Positions 16,572 to 25,532 are shown, numbered from the stretch's first letter. The stretch: 54,132 nt of DNA from Symbiobacterium sp040797425 (GCF_040797425.1 NZ_JBFNEH010000021.1:1-54132), one strand, 5' to 3'. Numbers and translations: made by a program. The notes: a model not told the origin generated them from the sequence alone.

Positions 16572-17600
16572 CTAAGACTCCGTCCCGTCCCGCTTCTCAG
16601 CCCGAGGCCGGGGCGGGTGCGAGCCGGTTCCGCCGCTCTCCGCCGCCTCGTAGGCCTTGATGATCAGCTGGACCAGGTCGTTGCGCACTACGTCACGGTC
16701 GGTCAGATAACAGAAGGTAATGCCCGGAACGTTGCGCAGGATCCGCTGCACTTCCACGAGGCCCGACCGGGTCCCCTCGGGCAGGTCGATCTGGGTGACG
16801 TCGCCGGTGACGACGATCTTCGACCCGAAGCCCATGCGGGTGAGGAACATCTTCATCTGCTCGGGCGTCGTGTTCTGCGCCTCGTCAAGGATGATAAACG
16901 AGTCGTCCAGGGTGCGGCCCCGCATGAAGGCCAGGGGGGCCACCTCGATGACGCCCCGCTCCAGCAGCCGCTCGTACGTCTCCGAGCCCATGATGTCGAA
17001 CAGGGCGTCGTAGAGCGGCCGCAGGTAGGGGTCCACCTTCTGCTGCATGTCGCCAGGCAGGAAGCCCAGTTTCTCACCGGCCTCCACCGCGGGCCGGGTC
17101 AGGATGATGCGGGCGACCTCCTTGGCCTTGAAGGCGGCCACGGCCACCGCCATGGCCAGGTAGGTCTTGCCCGTGCCCGCCGGGCCGATGCCGAAGGTCA
17201 CACCGCTCCGGCGGATGGCGTCCACGTATTCCTTCTGCCCCAGGGTCTTCGGCCGGATCTGCTTGCCCCGGTAAGTGGTAACGATCACGTCGGTGAACGC
17301 CTCGGCCAGCGGCTTCTCATCCCCCTCCCGGGCGAGGCGGACAGCATAACGAACGTCCCGCTCCGTCACGCGGCCCCCGCGATTCTGGATGGCCGTCAGC
17401 CGGTCGAAGAGCCGCACCACTCGCCCCACCTCGGCTTCCGGCCCCTTCACCGTCACCTCGTTGCCACGCGGCACCAGCTGGACGTCGAAGCTCTCTTCAA
17501 TATAGCGTAGATGTGAATCGTTCAACCCGAAGAGCTCGCGCGCCTTCGCGTTGTCGGCAATCAGGATTCGCCGTTCCAGGGTCTCATCCAACCCGGTCAC
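16572..17600 (-). CDS. phoH: PhoH-like ATPase
   Basis: The 342-residue P-loop protein has Walker A GPAGTGKTYLA near residue 139 and Walker B FIILDEAQNTTPEQMKMFLT, with an N-terminal domain containing a KH-like RNA-binding segment (about 30-75). PhoH homologues next to ybeY are thought to act as RNA-linked ATPases/helicases; the exact role is not settled. GTG at 17600 overlaps yqfD. TTG at 17591, with AGGTGA closely upstream, is an equally good start (339 residues). The last 20 residues are charged. It is coupled to yqfD by a 17-bp overlap. Confidence 0.92.
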   Translation of the reverse strand: MTGLDETLERRILIADNAKARELFGLNDSHLRYIEESFDVQLVPRGNEVTVKGPEAEVGRVVRLFDRLTAIQNRGGRVTERDVRYAVRLAREGDEKPLAEAFTDVIVTTYRGKQIRPKTLGQKEYVDAIRRSGVTFGIGPAGTGKTYLAMAVAVAAFKAKEVARIILTRPAVEAGEKLGFLPGDMQQKVDPYLRPLYDALFDIMGSETYERLLERGVIEVAPLAFMRGRTLDDSFIILDEAQNTTPEQMKMFLTRMGFGSKIVVTGDVTQIDLPEGTRSGLVEVQRILRNVPGITFCYLTDRDVVRNDLVQLIIKAYEAAESGGTGSHPPRPRAEKRDGTES

Positions 17601-18849
17601 CTGCCTGTTGTTCCATCGGCCCCTCCAGCGGGGCAGAGACCTCTTCCAGCGTCTCGACCGTGACCAGGATGCCCACGTAGCCGCCTTCCTGCTGAACGAC
17701 TTCGGCCCTGAGCGGCGTCACGATGCGATCACCCGGCCCCAGCAGCCAGGCGAGGCGGCGCTCCATGGCCGTGCGCGCCCGCTCCGTCAGCTCCTCCACC
17801 GGCACCGTCACCGTTCGTGTCGAGACCTCCGCGACCTCTCGAATCACGAGTTCGACAGGTGGGTTCCAATTCCTCCACCCCCCCGGGGGGAAGGTCCGGG
17901 TGGAGACTTCATAATCAGTGTACGGAACCGGACCGCGCCCGGTCAGTAGTATGGACCGGCCGTTCCAGTTCAAAACCCACTGGGTGTAACGGCGCCCGGT
18001 GGGCTCCTTCACGGTCTCGGTGACGGGGAACTCGTAATACTGCCGGTACGCCACCCGGGCCCGCACGGTGGCCTGGGCGATGAGGGTGCGCGCCACTTCC
18101 TCCCGGGGCGGCAGGGGCATGCCCGGGATGACGGCGGGCCTGCCGCCGGCCCAGTAGCGCAGGGCGCACTCCACCAGCATGTCGCCGGCCTGCACCACAT
18201 CCCCCTTCTTCACGAGCGGCTCGCCCTGGAACGGGATCACGTGCTCCACCACACCGGCCTTGCGAGCGACCAGGTGCACACAAACCGCCTGATCCGGCGG
18301 ATTCACCGCCCCCTTCTCCACCACCTCGATCACGGCGCGGGTGCCCCGCACGCGCACCACGGCCCAGGAGAGCTCATCGATCTTCTGCCGCAGGTGGCGT
18401 GCGACCTCGTCAGGGTCGACCTGGGTCTTCCACGCACCCCGGCGCAGCCCGGCCTCGGCCGCAACGGCGAGGATGGCCCGGGGGTCGAGGTGGCCCGGAC
18501 CCTTGATGCGCACGTCCACCACCCAGAAATGGCTCCCCGCCCAGATGAGCGTTGCCAGGGCGCCAGCCGCGCCAGCGAGCAGGAAGGGACGGCGCCGTAG
18601 CCGCCGGCTGAGGAATGGCAGGCCCCGCCGCTCCCGGATGCGCACCCGGCAGCGGCTGGCGCGGGCGATGGGCCGGAGGCGGAAGAAGTGGGGCACCAGC
18701 AGCGTCGCCTGCAGGCGCTCCGGCCAGCGGCGCACGTCCCAGAGCTGGATGTCTGCCTCCAGGCAGAGGTTGAGGAAGCGTTCGATCGCCCCGCCGGTCA
18801 CCTCAATGCGCAGGGTGCCCAGCAGGTGTCGGATCAGCCGGCGCAGCAT
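17584..18849 (-). CDS. yqfD: Sporulation protein YqfD
   Basis: A 421-residue protein of the YqfD family, a sigma-E regulon member in Bacillus made in the mother cell. It has an N-terminal cytoplasmic part (LRIEVTGGAIERFLNLCLEA near residue 12), a single membrane helix (PFLLAGAAGALATLIWAGS, about 90-110) and a long extracytoplasmic part with FtsQ-like and beta-rich segments. ATG at 18849 is chosen, with GGAGG 11 nt upstream. The longer reading frame (to 19047) is Cys/Trp/Ser-rich and lies within yqfC. It follows yqfC with one base between them. Confidence 0.9.
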   Translation of the reverse strand: MLRRLIRHLLGTLRIEVTGGAIERFLNLCLEADIQLWDVRRWPERLQATLLVPHFFRLRPIARASRCRVRIRERRGLPFLSRRLRRRPFLLAGAAGALATLIWAGSHFWVVDVRIKGPGHLDPRAILAVAAEAGLRRGAWKTQVDPDEVARHLRQKIDELSWAVVRVRGTRAVIEVVEKGAVNPPDQAVCVHLVARKAGVVEHVIPFQGEPLVKKGDVVQAGDMLVECALRYWAGGRPAVIPGMPLPPREEVARTLIAQATVRARVAYRQYYEFPVTETVKEPTGRRYTQWVLNWNGRSILLTGRGPVPYTDYEVSTRTFPPGGWRNWNPPVELVIREVAEVSTRTVTVPVEELTERARTAMERRLAWLLGPGDRIVTPLRAEVVQQEGGYVGILVTVETLEEVSAPLEGPMEQQAGDRVG

Positions 18850-18850
18850 G

Positions 18851-19147
18851 TCAAGCCCCGCCTCCTTCCGGCGGGGCATAGCGCAGCCCGGTGATGCGGC
18901 CGTGGAGCACCAGCTGGTCAGGCGACAGGTATCCGATCCGCAGCTCCTCGCCGTCGATGGCCATCCGCCCCTCCGGCAGCCGCAGCACCACCCGCTCCGG
19001 CCGGTACTCCAAGAGCCCCCGGTGATTCTCCAGCACCAGCTCCGCATTTCCGATCAGGGTCGCCCGGGGCACGTCGAGCACCACGTCGCCCGGCAGCTCC
19101 AGGAGGGAGACGAGACGCTCCCTCAGGCCAGTCCGCCGCTGCTGCAA
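18851..19147 (-). CDS. yqfC: Sporulation protein YqfC
   Basis: This 98-residue protein is of normal size for YqfC and shows its beta-rich layout: LELPGDVVLDVPRATLIGN, ENHRGLLEYRPERVVLRL and GRMAIDGEELRIGYL. YqfC is conserved in spore formers and lies upstream of yqfD there as well; its biochemical role is unknown. The start is TTG at 19147 with GGGAGGGG 7 nt upstream. It is the first gene of the eight-gene operon ending in era. A sigma-E-like -10 lies upstream. Confidence 0.88.
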   Translation of the reverse strand: MQQRRTGLRERLVSLLELPGDVVLDVPRATLIGNAELVLENHRGLLEYRPERVVLRLPEGRMAIDGEELRIGYLSPDQLVLHGRITGLRYAPPEGGGA

Positions 19148-19188
19148 GGGGCCACCCCTCCCTCTGCGATGGCACGTCCACTGGAGAG

Positions 19189-19196
19189 TATGTATG
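19189..19196 (-). promoter_or_regulatory. Possible sigma-E type -10 element before yqfC
   Basis: CATACATA on the minus strand, 42 bp before the yqfC start, is close to the sigma-E -10 consensus CATACANT. No good -35 (ATATT type) was found 14-15 bp upstream, so the call rests on the -10 and on yqfC being a sigma-E gene in Bacillus. Confidence 0.3.
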
Positions 19197-19278
19197 CGGG
19201 GAGGGGACCGGGGTAGAAGTGGGCGGGTGCCCTGATGCCATGCCGGTCAGCGGCGCAAGCCGTGGCGCAAAGGCCGGC

Positions 19279-19485
19279 CTAGTCCCGGCGAATGACGGCA
19301 TCTCTCAACTGCACAATGGCAATCGAGAAGGCGTCATCAGGAAGGTTCAACTCCGCAAGTCTGGCCCGAATCACAGACCTCGCCTGGTCGTCTTGAACGC
19401 CAACCAGGAGGCGGTTCACCTTGACCCCTCCGAGGCTGTTTCCCGTTACCTCATTGACGGACCCGACCCCCGGCTTCGGTTTCAC
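19279..19485 (-). CDS. Small hypothetical protein, 68 residues
   Basis: I do not recognise this protein. GTG at 19485 is preceded by GGAGG with 9-nt spacing, which supports translation. The sequence has a beta-strand-like VKVNRLLVGVQDDQARS and an alternating IAIV strand, and may form a small alpha/beta domain or be the remnant of a longer protein. It is divergent from the CapA-like gene (71 bp apart) and lies 131 bp upstream of the yqfC operon on the same strand. Confidence 0.45.
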   Translation of the reverse strand: MKPKPGVGSVNEVTGNSLGGVKVNRLLVGVQDDQARSVIRARLAELNLPDDAFSIAIVQLRDAVIRRD

Positions 19486-19556
19486 CTCCGCCCGCCTCCG
19501 CCGGAAGGTGCTCCCCCTGTCCTGGCCGAATTTCCCACGGAAAAGGAGGGCTGCTC

Positions 19557-21113
19557 ATGCACTTCCGCAGACCGGCCTGGTGGCCGCTCATCCTGGCCGT
19601 GCTGACCGCCGTCACGGCATGCAGCAGGGCGCCGGCACCGCAGCCCGGGGACGGGGGGCAGGGTGCAAGCCACGACGGCTCCGGCGTTCTCGTCCTGGCC
19701 GCTCCGCCGGACGTACCGCTGCCCCAGCTGGACGGCGTCGAGGTGCTGCCCACGGCCGAGGCCGCGGCGGCGCTGGCGCGGAGAGAGGCCGACGCGGCCG
19801 TCGTCGCGGGGGACCCGCCTCCCGCCTACGCCTCCTTCCCACTGAGAAGCGAGGAAAAGGTGATCCTGCAGGGCTGGCTGGACGAGCCCCTGTCGCTCAC
19901 GCTGGCCGAGGCGCAGGAACTGCTGCCCAGGCTCGAACCGCCGGGAGAACCGGTGCGCGGGGCGCTGGCCGCGGGGCGGCTGGCAGACCTCCGTCCGGGC
20001 TGGCGGGCCGTGCCGGTGGATGGCATTCTCCCGACCCCGCAGAGCGTGCGGTCGGGCGAGTACCCGCTGGCAGACCGGCTGTTCGTGGCCTACCGGCCCG
20101 GGGAAGACGACCGGATCGCCCCCCTGAGGGCCGCGCTCCAGGCGGCCCTGGGAGAGGGAACCCAGGGGCAGGGCGAAGCAGGCCACGGCGACTGGATCAG
20201 GCTCTCCGTCGCCGGCGACTTCATGCTGGCCCGGGGCGTCGCCCGGGCGATACGGGAGAACGGCACGCTCTATCCCATCGAGAAGGTGCGGGACCACCTC
20301 TCGTCGGCCGACCTGGCCTTCGCCAACCTGGAGTCGCCCATCGGCGTCACGGGTCGCCCGCTGCCGGGCAAGCAGATCTGGTTCCGGGCAGATCCCGCGG
20401 CCATTGAGGTCCTGAAGGCCGCCGGCCTGGACGGGGTGACGGTGGCGAACAACCACATCCTGGACTACGATGAGGAGAACTTCCTCGAGACCCTCGACAT
20501 CCTGGCGGAGGCCGGCATCCCCTGGACCGGCGGCGGCCGGAACCTCGAAGAGGCCCGCCGGCCGCTGGTGCTGGAGGCGAAGGGGGTCCGCGTCGCCTTC
20601 CTGGGCTACAGCGAGTTCGCCGACCTCTTCTTCGACTGGGACTACCCCCGCAGCTTCGCGGCCACGGAGGACAGGCCGGGAGTGCCGGCCATCCGGGAGG
20701 ACTGGCTGGCCGAAGACATCCGGGCAGCCCGGGAGATGGCCGACGTCGTGGCGGTGGCCCTGCACTGGGGCGTGGAGTTCGTCAACTACCCCACCGAGGA
20801 GCAGCAGCGGCTCGCCCGCTTCATGGTCGACCAGGGTGCCGACCTGGTCCTCGGCTACCACCCCCACGCCATCCAGGGGTTCGAACTGTACAACGGCGGC
20901 TTCATCGCCTACAGCCTGGGCAATTTCATCATGGACCGGCAGGACACCGACCTGGCCCGGGAGTCGATGATCCTCGACTTTCTGATCGGGCCGGACGGCG
21001 TGAAGCAGGTGGAGGTCCACCCGGTCTGGATCCACGCCGAGCAGCCCTACATCATGCAGGGCCAGGAGGCCGCAGGGCTGCGGCAGAAGATGCAGGAAAT
21101 CTCCGGGTGGTAG
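19557..21113 (+). CDS. CapA-family lipoprotein with a PstS-like N-terminal half
   Basis: The 518-residue product begins with a lipoprotein signal (lipobox LTAVTAC, Cys 22). Residues about 45-210 look like a degenerate phosphate-binding-protein (PstS) module: READAAVVAG, LSLTLAEAQELL and the strand VPVDGILPTPQSVRSGEYPL followed by RLFVAYRP. Residues about 218-505 form a CapA/PgsA-type metallophosphatase domain, with VAGDFMLARGV, ANLESPIG, VANNHILDY, LHWGVEF and GYHPHAIQGFE. CapA proteins take part in poly-gamma-glutamate capsule synthesis or act as surface phosphatases. No pgsB/pgsC genes are nearby, so capsule synthesis is not supported. AAGGAGG precedes the ATG. Confidence 0.85.
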   Translation: MHFRRPAWWPLILAVLTAVTACSRAPAPQPGDGGQGASHDGSGVLVLAAPPDVPLPQLDGVEVLPTAEAAAALARREADAAVVAGDPPPAYASFPLRSEEKVILQGWLDEPLSLTLAEAQELLPRLEPPGEPVRGALAAGRLADLRPGWRAVPVDGILPTPQSVRSGEYPLADRLFVAYRPGEDDRIAPLRAALQAALGEGTQGQGEAGHGDWIRLSVAGDFMLARGVARAIRENGTLYPIEKVRDHLSSADLAFANLESPIGVTGRPLPGKQIWFRADPAAIEVLKAAGLDGVTVANNHILDYDEENFLETLDILAEAGIPWTGGGRNLEEARRPLVLEAKGVRVAFLGYSEFADLFFDWDYPRSFAATEDRPGVPAIREDWLAEDIRAAREMADVVAVALHWGVEFVNYPTEEQQRLARFMVDQGADLVLGYHPHAIQGFELYNGGFIAYSLGNFIMDRQDTDLARESMILDFLIGPDGVKQVEVHPVWIHAEQPYIMQGQEAAGLRQKMQEISGW

Positions 21114-21174
21114 GTTCGCAACCCCCCACCCGCACGGGGCCGCGACCACGCTTTCCCTGCGGCGGTGCAGAACG

Positions 21175-21219
21175 AGCCATCGCAGACCCGAGGAGTGCTC
21201 CTCCTCGGCCGCGATGGCT
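21175..21219 (+). terminator. Terminator after the CapA-like gene
   Basis: AGCCATCGC and GCGATGGCT arms enclose a second stem, CCGAGGAG/CTCCTCGG, followed by TCTTCTGT. It lies 60 bp after the plus-strand stop and before the convergent lysS gene, and could act for both. Confidence 0.7.
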
Positions 21220-21256
21220 CTTCTGTGCAGACCTCTGCCCAGGTGTGGGGCGATGT

Positions 21257-22753
21257 TCAGTCCTCCTGCCGCTCCCGCAGCGTCGGAAACAGGATCACGT
21301 CGCGGATGGACGGCGCCCCCGTCAACAGCATCACCAGCCGGTCCACCCCGATGCCCAGACCGCCCGTGGGCGGAAGGCCCACTTCGAGAGCAGCCAGGAA
21401 GTCCTCGTCCATCGGGTGGGCCTCCTCGTCGCCCGCCTGTCGCTGCGCCAGCTGCGCCTCAAACCGGCGGCGCTGGTCGTCGGGGTCGTTCAGCTCGGAG
21501 AAGGCGTTGGCCAGCTCCCGCCCCTGCACGTAGAGCTCGAACCGCTCCGTCAGGCGGGGGTCGGCGGGGTCGCGCTTGGCCAGGGGAGACGTCTCCACCG
21601 GATGGCCGATGACGAAGGTGGGCTGGACGAGCCGGTCCTCGGCGTACTTATCGAACAGCTCGGCCAGCAGCCCGCCCCAGGTCGTCGCCTCGACCGCGTA
21701 GCCGGCCGCCTCGGCCGCCGCCCGGACCGCCCGGGCGTCCCTCTGCTCGTCTCCCGAACTGCCCAGGGTCAGCACGTCGATGCCCGTGGCCTCCCTGACC
21801 ACCTCGGCCATCGTGACGCGCCGGAAGGGGCCGCTGAGGTCGATCTCGCCCACCCGCAGGCTGCCGCTTGCCGCCAGGGCCGCATTCTGCACCAGCCGCT
21901 CGGTCAGGTCCATCATGTCGCGGTAGTCCGCATAGGCCTGATACGCCTCCAGCGAGGTGAACTCCGGGTTGTGCCGGGTAGAGATTCCCTCGTTGCGGAA
22001 GACCCGGCCGATCTCGTAGACCCGCTCCAGGCCGCCGACCACCAGCCGCTTCAGATGCAGTTCGGTGGCGATGCGCAGGCTCAGGTGCCGGTCCAGGGCG
22101 TTGTGGTAGGTCAGGAAGGGGCGGGCAGCGGCCCCGCCGGCCAGCGGGACCAGCACCGGGGTCTCCACCTCGAGGAAGCCCAGCTCGTCCAGCGTGCGCC
22201 GCAGGCTGGAGACGATGCGGGTGCGGGCCTCGAAGACGGCGCGGCTCTCGGGGTTGACCAGCAGGTCCAGGTGGCGCGCCCGGTACCGCTGCTCCACGTT
22301 CTTCAGCCCGCCGTGCTTGTCCGGCAGGGGCCGGAGCGCCTTGGTCAGCATGGTGAGACTGGCCGCCTTCACCGTCAGCTCGCCGGTGCGGGTGCGCATC
22401 AGTTCGCCGTCGGCGCCGATGATGTCGCCCAGGTCCAGCTGGTTCCAGATGAGGCCCGACTGAGCGTCGAGTTCGGACAGACGCAGATAGAGCTGCAGGC
22501 GCCCGGAGCCGTCCTGCAGGTGGGCAAAGCCCGCCTTGCCGTGGGAGCGGATGCTCACCACCCGACCGGCCACGCGGACCGTGTGGCGGGCGGCCTCCAA
22601 CTCTTCCGCCGAGGCCGCGCCGTATTCGCGCAGCAGGTCGCCCATCAGGCGGCGGTCCGGAAAGCGACTCCCGAAGGGGTCGACGCCCGCCTGGCGCAGC
22701 GCGCCCACCTTGGCGCGGCGTGCCTCTTGCAGCAGTTCCTCTCGGGAAAGCAT
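21257..22753 (-). CDS. lysS: Lysyl-tRNA synthetase, class II
   Basis: The 498-residue enzyme charges tRNA-Lys. It has an N-terminal OB-fold anticodon-binding domain (about residues 55-150) and a class II catalytic domain with motif 2 RVFRNEGISTRHNPEFTSLE and motif 3 GLGIGVDRLVMLLT. Length is normal. The usual motif 2 loop region is intact. Unlike common LysRS, residues GGAAARPFLTYHNALD follow the PVLVPLA segment, which matches the standard GGA-A-RPF-T-HN pattern. ATG at 22753 has GGAGG upstream. The gene is controlled by a lysine T-box leader. Confidence 0.97.
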   Translation of the reverse strand: MLSREELLQEARRAKVGALRQAGVDPFGSRFPDRRLMGDLLREYGAASAEELEAARHTVRVAGRVVSIRSHGKAGFAHLQDGSGRLQLYLRLSELDAQSGLIWNQLDLGDIIGADGELMRTRTGELTVKAASLTMLTKALRPLPDKHGGLKNVEQRYRARHLDLLVNPESRAVFEARTRIVSSLRRTLDELGFLEVETPVLVPLAGGAAARPFLTYHNALDRHLSLRIATELHLKRLVVGGLERVYEIGRVFRNEGISTRHNPEFTSLEAYQAYADYRDMMDLTERLVQNAALAASGSLRVGEIDLSGPFRRVTMAEVVREATGIDVLTLGSSGDEQRDARAVRAAAEAAGYAVEATTWGGLLAELFDKYAEDRLVQPTFVIGHPVETSPLAKRDPADPRLTERFELYVQGRELANAFSELNDPDDQRRRFEAQLAQRQAGDEEAHPMDEDFLAALEVGLPPTGGLGIGVDRLVMLLTGAPSIRDVILFPTLRERQED

Positions 22754-22780
22754 TCGGCGAATCCTCCTTCTTGGCCGTCA

Positions 22781-23109
22781 AGAAAATCAGGCCTCCGTCC
22801 CACAAATGGGACGGAGGCCTTGCTCCGCGGTACCACCCAACTTGGCCGCATGCAACGCGGCCCACCTCGATCCGGCCCGCCCGCAGGGGCGAACCCTTTC
22901 TCCCGGTATCGGGGGAGTGCCGTCCTCGCCTACTGCACCGGCCGGGGCCGGTGGTTCGGGGGAAGCTCCGAGGCCTTATACACAGGTCTCTCCGGGGCGG
23001 AACTCGCACCGCATGTTCCGCTCTCTGCGCCCGAGACGGCCTGTGCAGCGGGGGACGCTTCCCCCGCCCTCTTCATCGCGTTGGACCCTATTGCTTTGAT
23101 CCTTGTATA
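22781..23109 (-). ncRNA. Lysine T-box leader of lysS
   Basis: The leader shows the AG-box region CAGAGAGCGGAA, a 3' stem I segment containing GTATAAGGCC whose AAG (22975-22977) fits a lysine specifier, the conserved T-box TGGGTGGTACCGCGGA (22824-22839) that pairs with the uncharged tRNA acceptor end, and an overlapping terminator (22790-22819). Uncharged tRNA-Lys would stabilise the antiterminator and raise lysS expression. Confidence 0.93.
22790..22819 (-). terminator. T-box regulated terminator of lysS
   Basis: GGCCTCCGTCCC pairs with GGGACGGAGGCC around a 6-nt loop, then TGATTTTCTT on the minus strand. Its 5' arm competes with the T-box antiterminator. Confidence 0.93.
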
Positions 23110-23115
23110 GCGATG

Positions 23116-23144
23116 ATGCTACACCGCCGTGCACCGGCTGTCAA
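23116..23144 (-). promoter_or_regulatory. Vegetative promoter of the lysS T-box transcript
   Basis: TTGACA (23139-23144), 17-bp spacer, TAGCAT (23116-23121). Transcription should begin near 23109, giving a leader of about 356 nt. Confidence 0.8.
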
Positions 23145-23219
23145 CGGCCTGACGGTACGCCGTTCACTTCCAGGCCGCACAGGCCGTGCGCACCAGGGCA
23201 TGTCTGCAGGTATGGCCCC

Positions 23220-24080
23220 TCACTTCGTGGCGTACAGGATGCCGATGGTGCCCGGCCCGCAGTGGCTTCCGATCACCGCGCCGGCCTGGGTGACGATGAC
23301 CTCCTGCACCTCCGGCAGGATGCGCCGGACCTGTTCGACCATGTAGGGGGCATCCTCGTGCGGCGAGTCGGGGCTGGTGATGAAGACCCGGTCCGGGCGC
23401 ACCCGGCCCTGTGCCACGTCATCGGCGAACTGCTCCAGCATCCAGTCCAGCGCCTTCCGGCGCGGCCCGCGGATCTTGGCGGCGACGATCATGCCGCCGT
23501 CGACCACCGCGATCACCGGGCGGATCCTGAGCAGGGTGCCCGCCAGGGCCGCCACGCCGCTGCAGCGGCCACCCTTGTGCAGGTACTCCATCGTATCGAT
23601 GACGAACCGCGAGCGTACCCCGGCCTGGTACGTCTCCAGGTCGGCGAGGATCTCGTCAACCGACTTCCCCTGCCGCACCAGATCGCAGGCGTGCAACACC
23701 TGCAGCCCGATGCCGGTGGAAAGGTTCCGGGAGTCGAAAACCCGCACCTGGCCCTCGGGGAACTCCGAAGCTGCGATCTGCGCGTTCTGGACCATGGCCG
23801 AGAACTTCGAAGAGATGCCGATGAAGATCACCTGGCTGCCGTCGGCGGTCGCCTCGGCGAACGCCTGACGCAAGGCGGCCGGTCCGGCGCTGGCCGTCTT
23901 GGGCAGCTTGTTCCGCTCCGCCACCATCCGGAACAGCCGGGGCGAGTCCATGTCGACCCCGTCCTGGTACGTCTCCTCGTCAAACTGCACCAGGAGCGGG
24001 ATGATCCGCACGTTGTTTGCCGCCAGCAGTTCAGGGCTCAGGTCGCAGGTCGAGTCCGCGAGGATACGAATCGGGGGCAT
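23220..24080 (-). CDS. DegV-family fatty-acid-binding protein
   Basis: The 286-residue protein matches DegV in length and motifs: RILADSTCDLSPELL at the N-terminus, the lipid-contact loop KLPKTASAGPAAL (near residue 65), and DTMEYLHKGGRCS. DegV/FakB proteins bind a fatty acid and present it to the kinase FakA for phosphorylation and phospholipid synthesis. No fakA gene lies in the window. ATG at 24080 (GGAGG 10 nt upstream) or 24086 (4 nt) are both possible starts. An extended -10 (TGTTAAGAT) about 30 bp upstream could be its promoter. Confidence 0.92.
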   Translation of the reverse strand: MPPIRILADSTCDLSPELLAANNVRIIPLLVQFDEETYQDGVDMDSPRLFRMVAERNKLPKTASAGPAALRQAFAEATADGSQVIFIGISSKFSAMVQNAQIAASEFPEGQVRVFDSRNLSTGIGLQVLHACDLVRQGKSVDEILADLETYQAGVRSRFVIDTMEYLHKGGRCSGVAALAGTLLRIRPVIAVVDGGMIVAAKIRGPRRKALDWMLEQFADDVAQGRVRPDRVFITSPDSPHEDAPYMVEQVRRILPEVQEVIVTQAGAVIGSHCGPGTIGILYATK

Positions 24081-24199
24081 GGCCATAGAACCTCCATGAG
24101 GGGTTTTTGTTTCATCTTAACACATTCAAGCACTGGAGAGAGCCATCGAAACACGGCCGTGCCTCCGATCGTTCACCCTGCGGCCCCCCTGCGCCCCCC

Positions 24200-25480
24200 T
24201 CAGTCCGCCTGTGCGCCTGCCGCCCTGGCCGCCCCCGCCGTCTCCGGCCGGAGCTTGAGGTAGCCGTACACGCCTGCCGCCAGGTAGGCCAGGGAGTAGC
24301 CCAGCATGGTCTCGGCCGCCCCCATGCGGTCGGCCAGGGCGCCGGCCATCAGGTTGCCCGCAATCATGATCACGGCGCTGACGGTGCTGTAAGCGCCGGA
24401 GATGCGCCCGCGCACGTTGTCCGGCACCAGGTCCGCCATGGCGACCTGCAGACCGACGTTGACGGCCCCGCTGCCCAGGCCCAGCAGCAGCAGGAAGGCA
24501 GAGCTGGGAATCAGGCTGCTGGTTACCACGGCACCGGTGGCGGTGAGCCAGATGTAGCAGCAGCCGAGGCTGAAGAGGTGCCGCCAGCGGACCCGACTGC
24601 CCAGGGCCCCGATCAGGAACGCCCCCAGCACGGCTGCGGCGCCGAAGCCCGCAAGGACGAACCCCATCTGCTCAGCCGCCAGCCCCAGCGTGACGGTAAA
24701 GAACGTGACCAGAAGCACGTTGGTGCCCGAGTCGCCCAGGTTGGCGATACCCACTCCGGTGAGCAGGTGGCGCAGGTTCGGGCGCTCGCGGAGCAGGGCT
24801 GCGGCCTCCCGCAGGTCCCCCACCAGCCGGGCCACGGGCGAGGCGACCGGCCGGCGACCGGTCCCCGGAGCCGTGCCCTCGCCCTGCACCGGCGCACCTG
24901 CCGCGGCGGGCGCCGGCACCCGCATGCCCGCGTGCAACAGGGCGGAGATCAGGAACATCCCGCCGTTCAGCCCGAACACGGCCGCCGGTCCCACCAGCGC
25001 GAGCAGCACGGCGCCCAGGGCGTTGCCCAGCAGCATGGCCAGGCGCGCCGTCATGACGTTCAGGGAGCCTGCGGTAACCAGCTCCTCCCGCTTCACCAGG
25101 TTGGGCAGCAGGGCGGAGCTGGCCGGGCCGAAGAAGGCCGCCGCCACCGCAGCGGCAAAGTCCAGCCCGATCAGGGTCAGCGGCTCCTGCACGAAGATCA
25201 TGCTGAACATGAGGGCCGCCCGCACGAGGTCCGCGCAGACCATGATTACCTTGCGCGGCAGCCGGTCGGCCAGCACCCCGGCCACGGGGCCCAGCACCAG
25301 GTTCGGCAGCAGGTTGGCGACCACCACCAGCGAGGTGTAGAAGCCCATCCGATCCTGGTCCTGGCTGAAGAGTTTCACCAGCGCAAGGGTGTTGAAGAAG
25401 TCGCCGACGCCTGCCAGCGCACCCGCCAGCCAGTAACGCAGGAAGTTGCGGTTCCGGAACAGCCCCAGATAGCGGGTCAT
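24200..25480 (-). CDS. Major facilitator superfamily transporter (DHA3-like)
   Basis: The 426-residue membrane protein has about 12 hydrophobic helices and the MFS loop motif GVLADRLPRKVIMV (near residue 60). It starts MTRYLGLFRNRNFLRYWLAGALAG, the form usual in DHA3 (macrolide or permease-like) drug exporters. FFGPASSALLPNLVKREELV is a further family block. The central loop after helix 6 is long and Pro/Ala-rich. ATG at 25480 is chosen, with GGGAGG 8 nt upstream; the longer frame to 25525 lacks support. It is divergent from an unknown plus-strand gene with phased repeats between. Substrate unknown. Confidence 0.9.
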   Translation of the reverse strand: MTRYLGLFRNRNFLRYWLAGALAGVGDFFNTLALVKLFSQDQDRMGFYTSLVVVANLLPNLVLGPVAGVLADRLPRKVIMVCADLVRAALMFSMIFVQEPLTLIGLDFAAAVAAAFFGPASSALLPNLVKREELVTAGSLNVMTARLAMLLGNALGAVLLALVGPAAVFGLNGGMFLISALLHAGMRVPAPAAAGAPVQGEGTAPGTGRRPVASPVARLVGDLREAAALLRERPNLRHLLTGVGIANLGDSGTNVLLVTFFTVTLGLAAEQMGFVLAGFGAAAVLGAFLIGALGSRVRWRHLFSLGCCYIWLTATGAVVTSSLIPSSAFLLLLGLGSGAVNVGLQVAMADLVPDNVRGRISGAYSTVSAVIMIAGNLMAGALADRMGAAETMLGYSLAYLAAGVYGYLKLRPETAGAARAAGAQAD

Positions 25481-25532
25481 GTCCGTTCCCTCCCCAGAGA
25501 CGCACGCAGCGTTCACTGGCACCATCCTAGCA

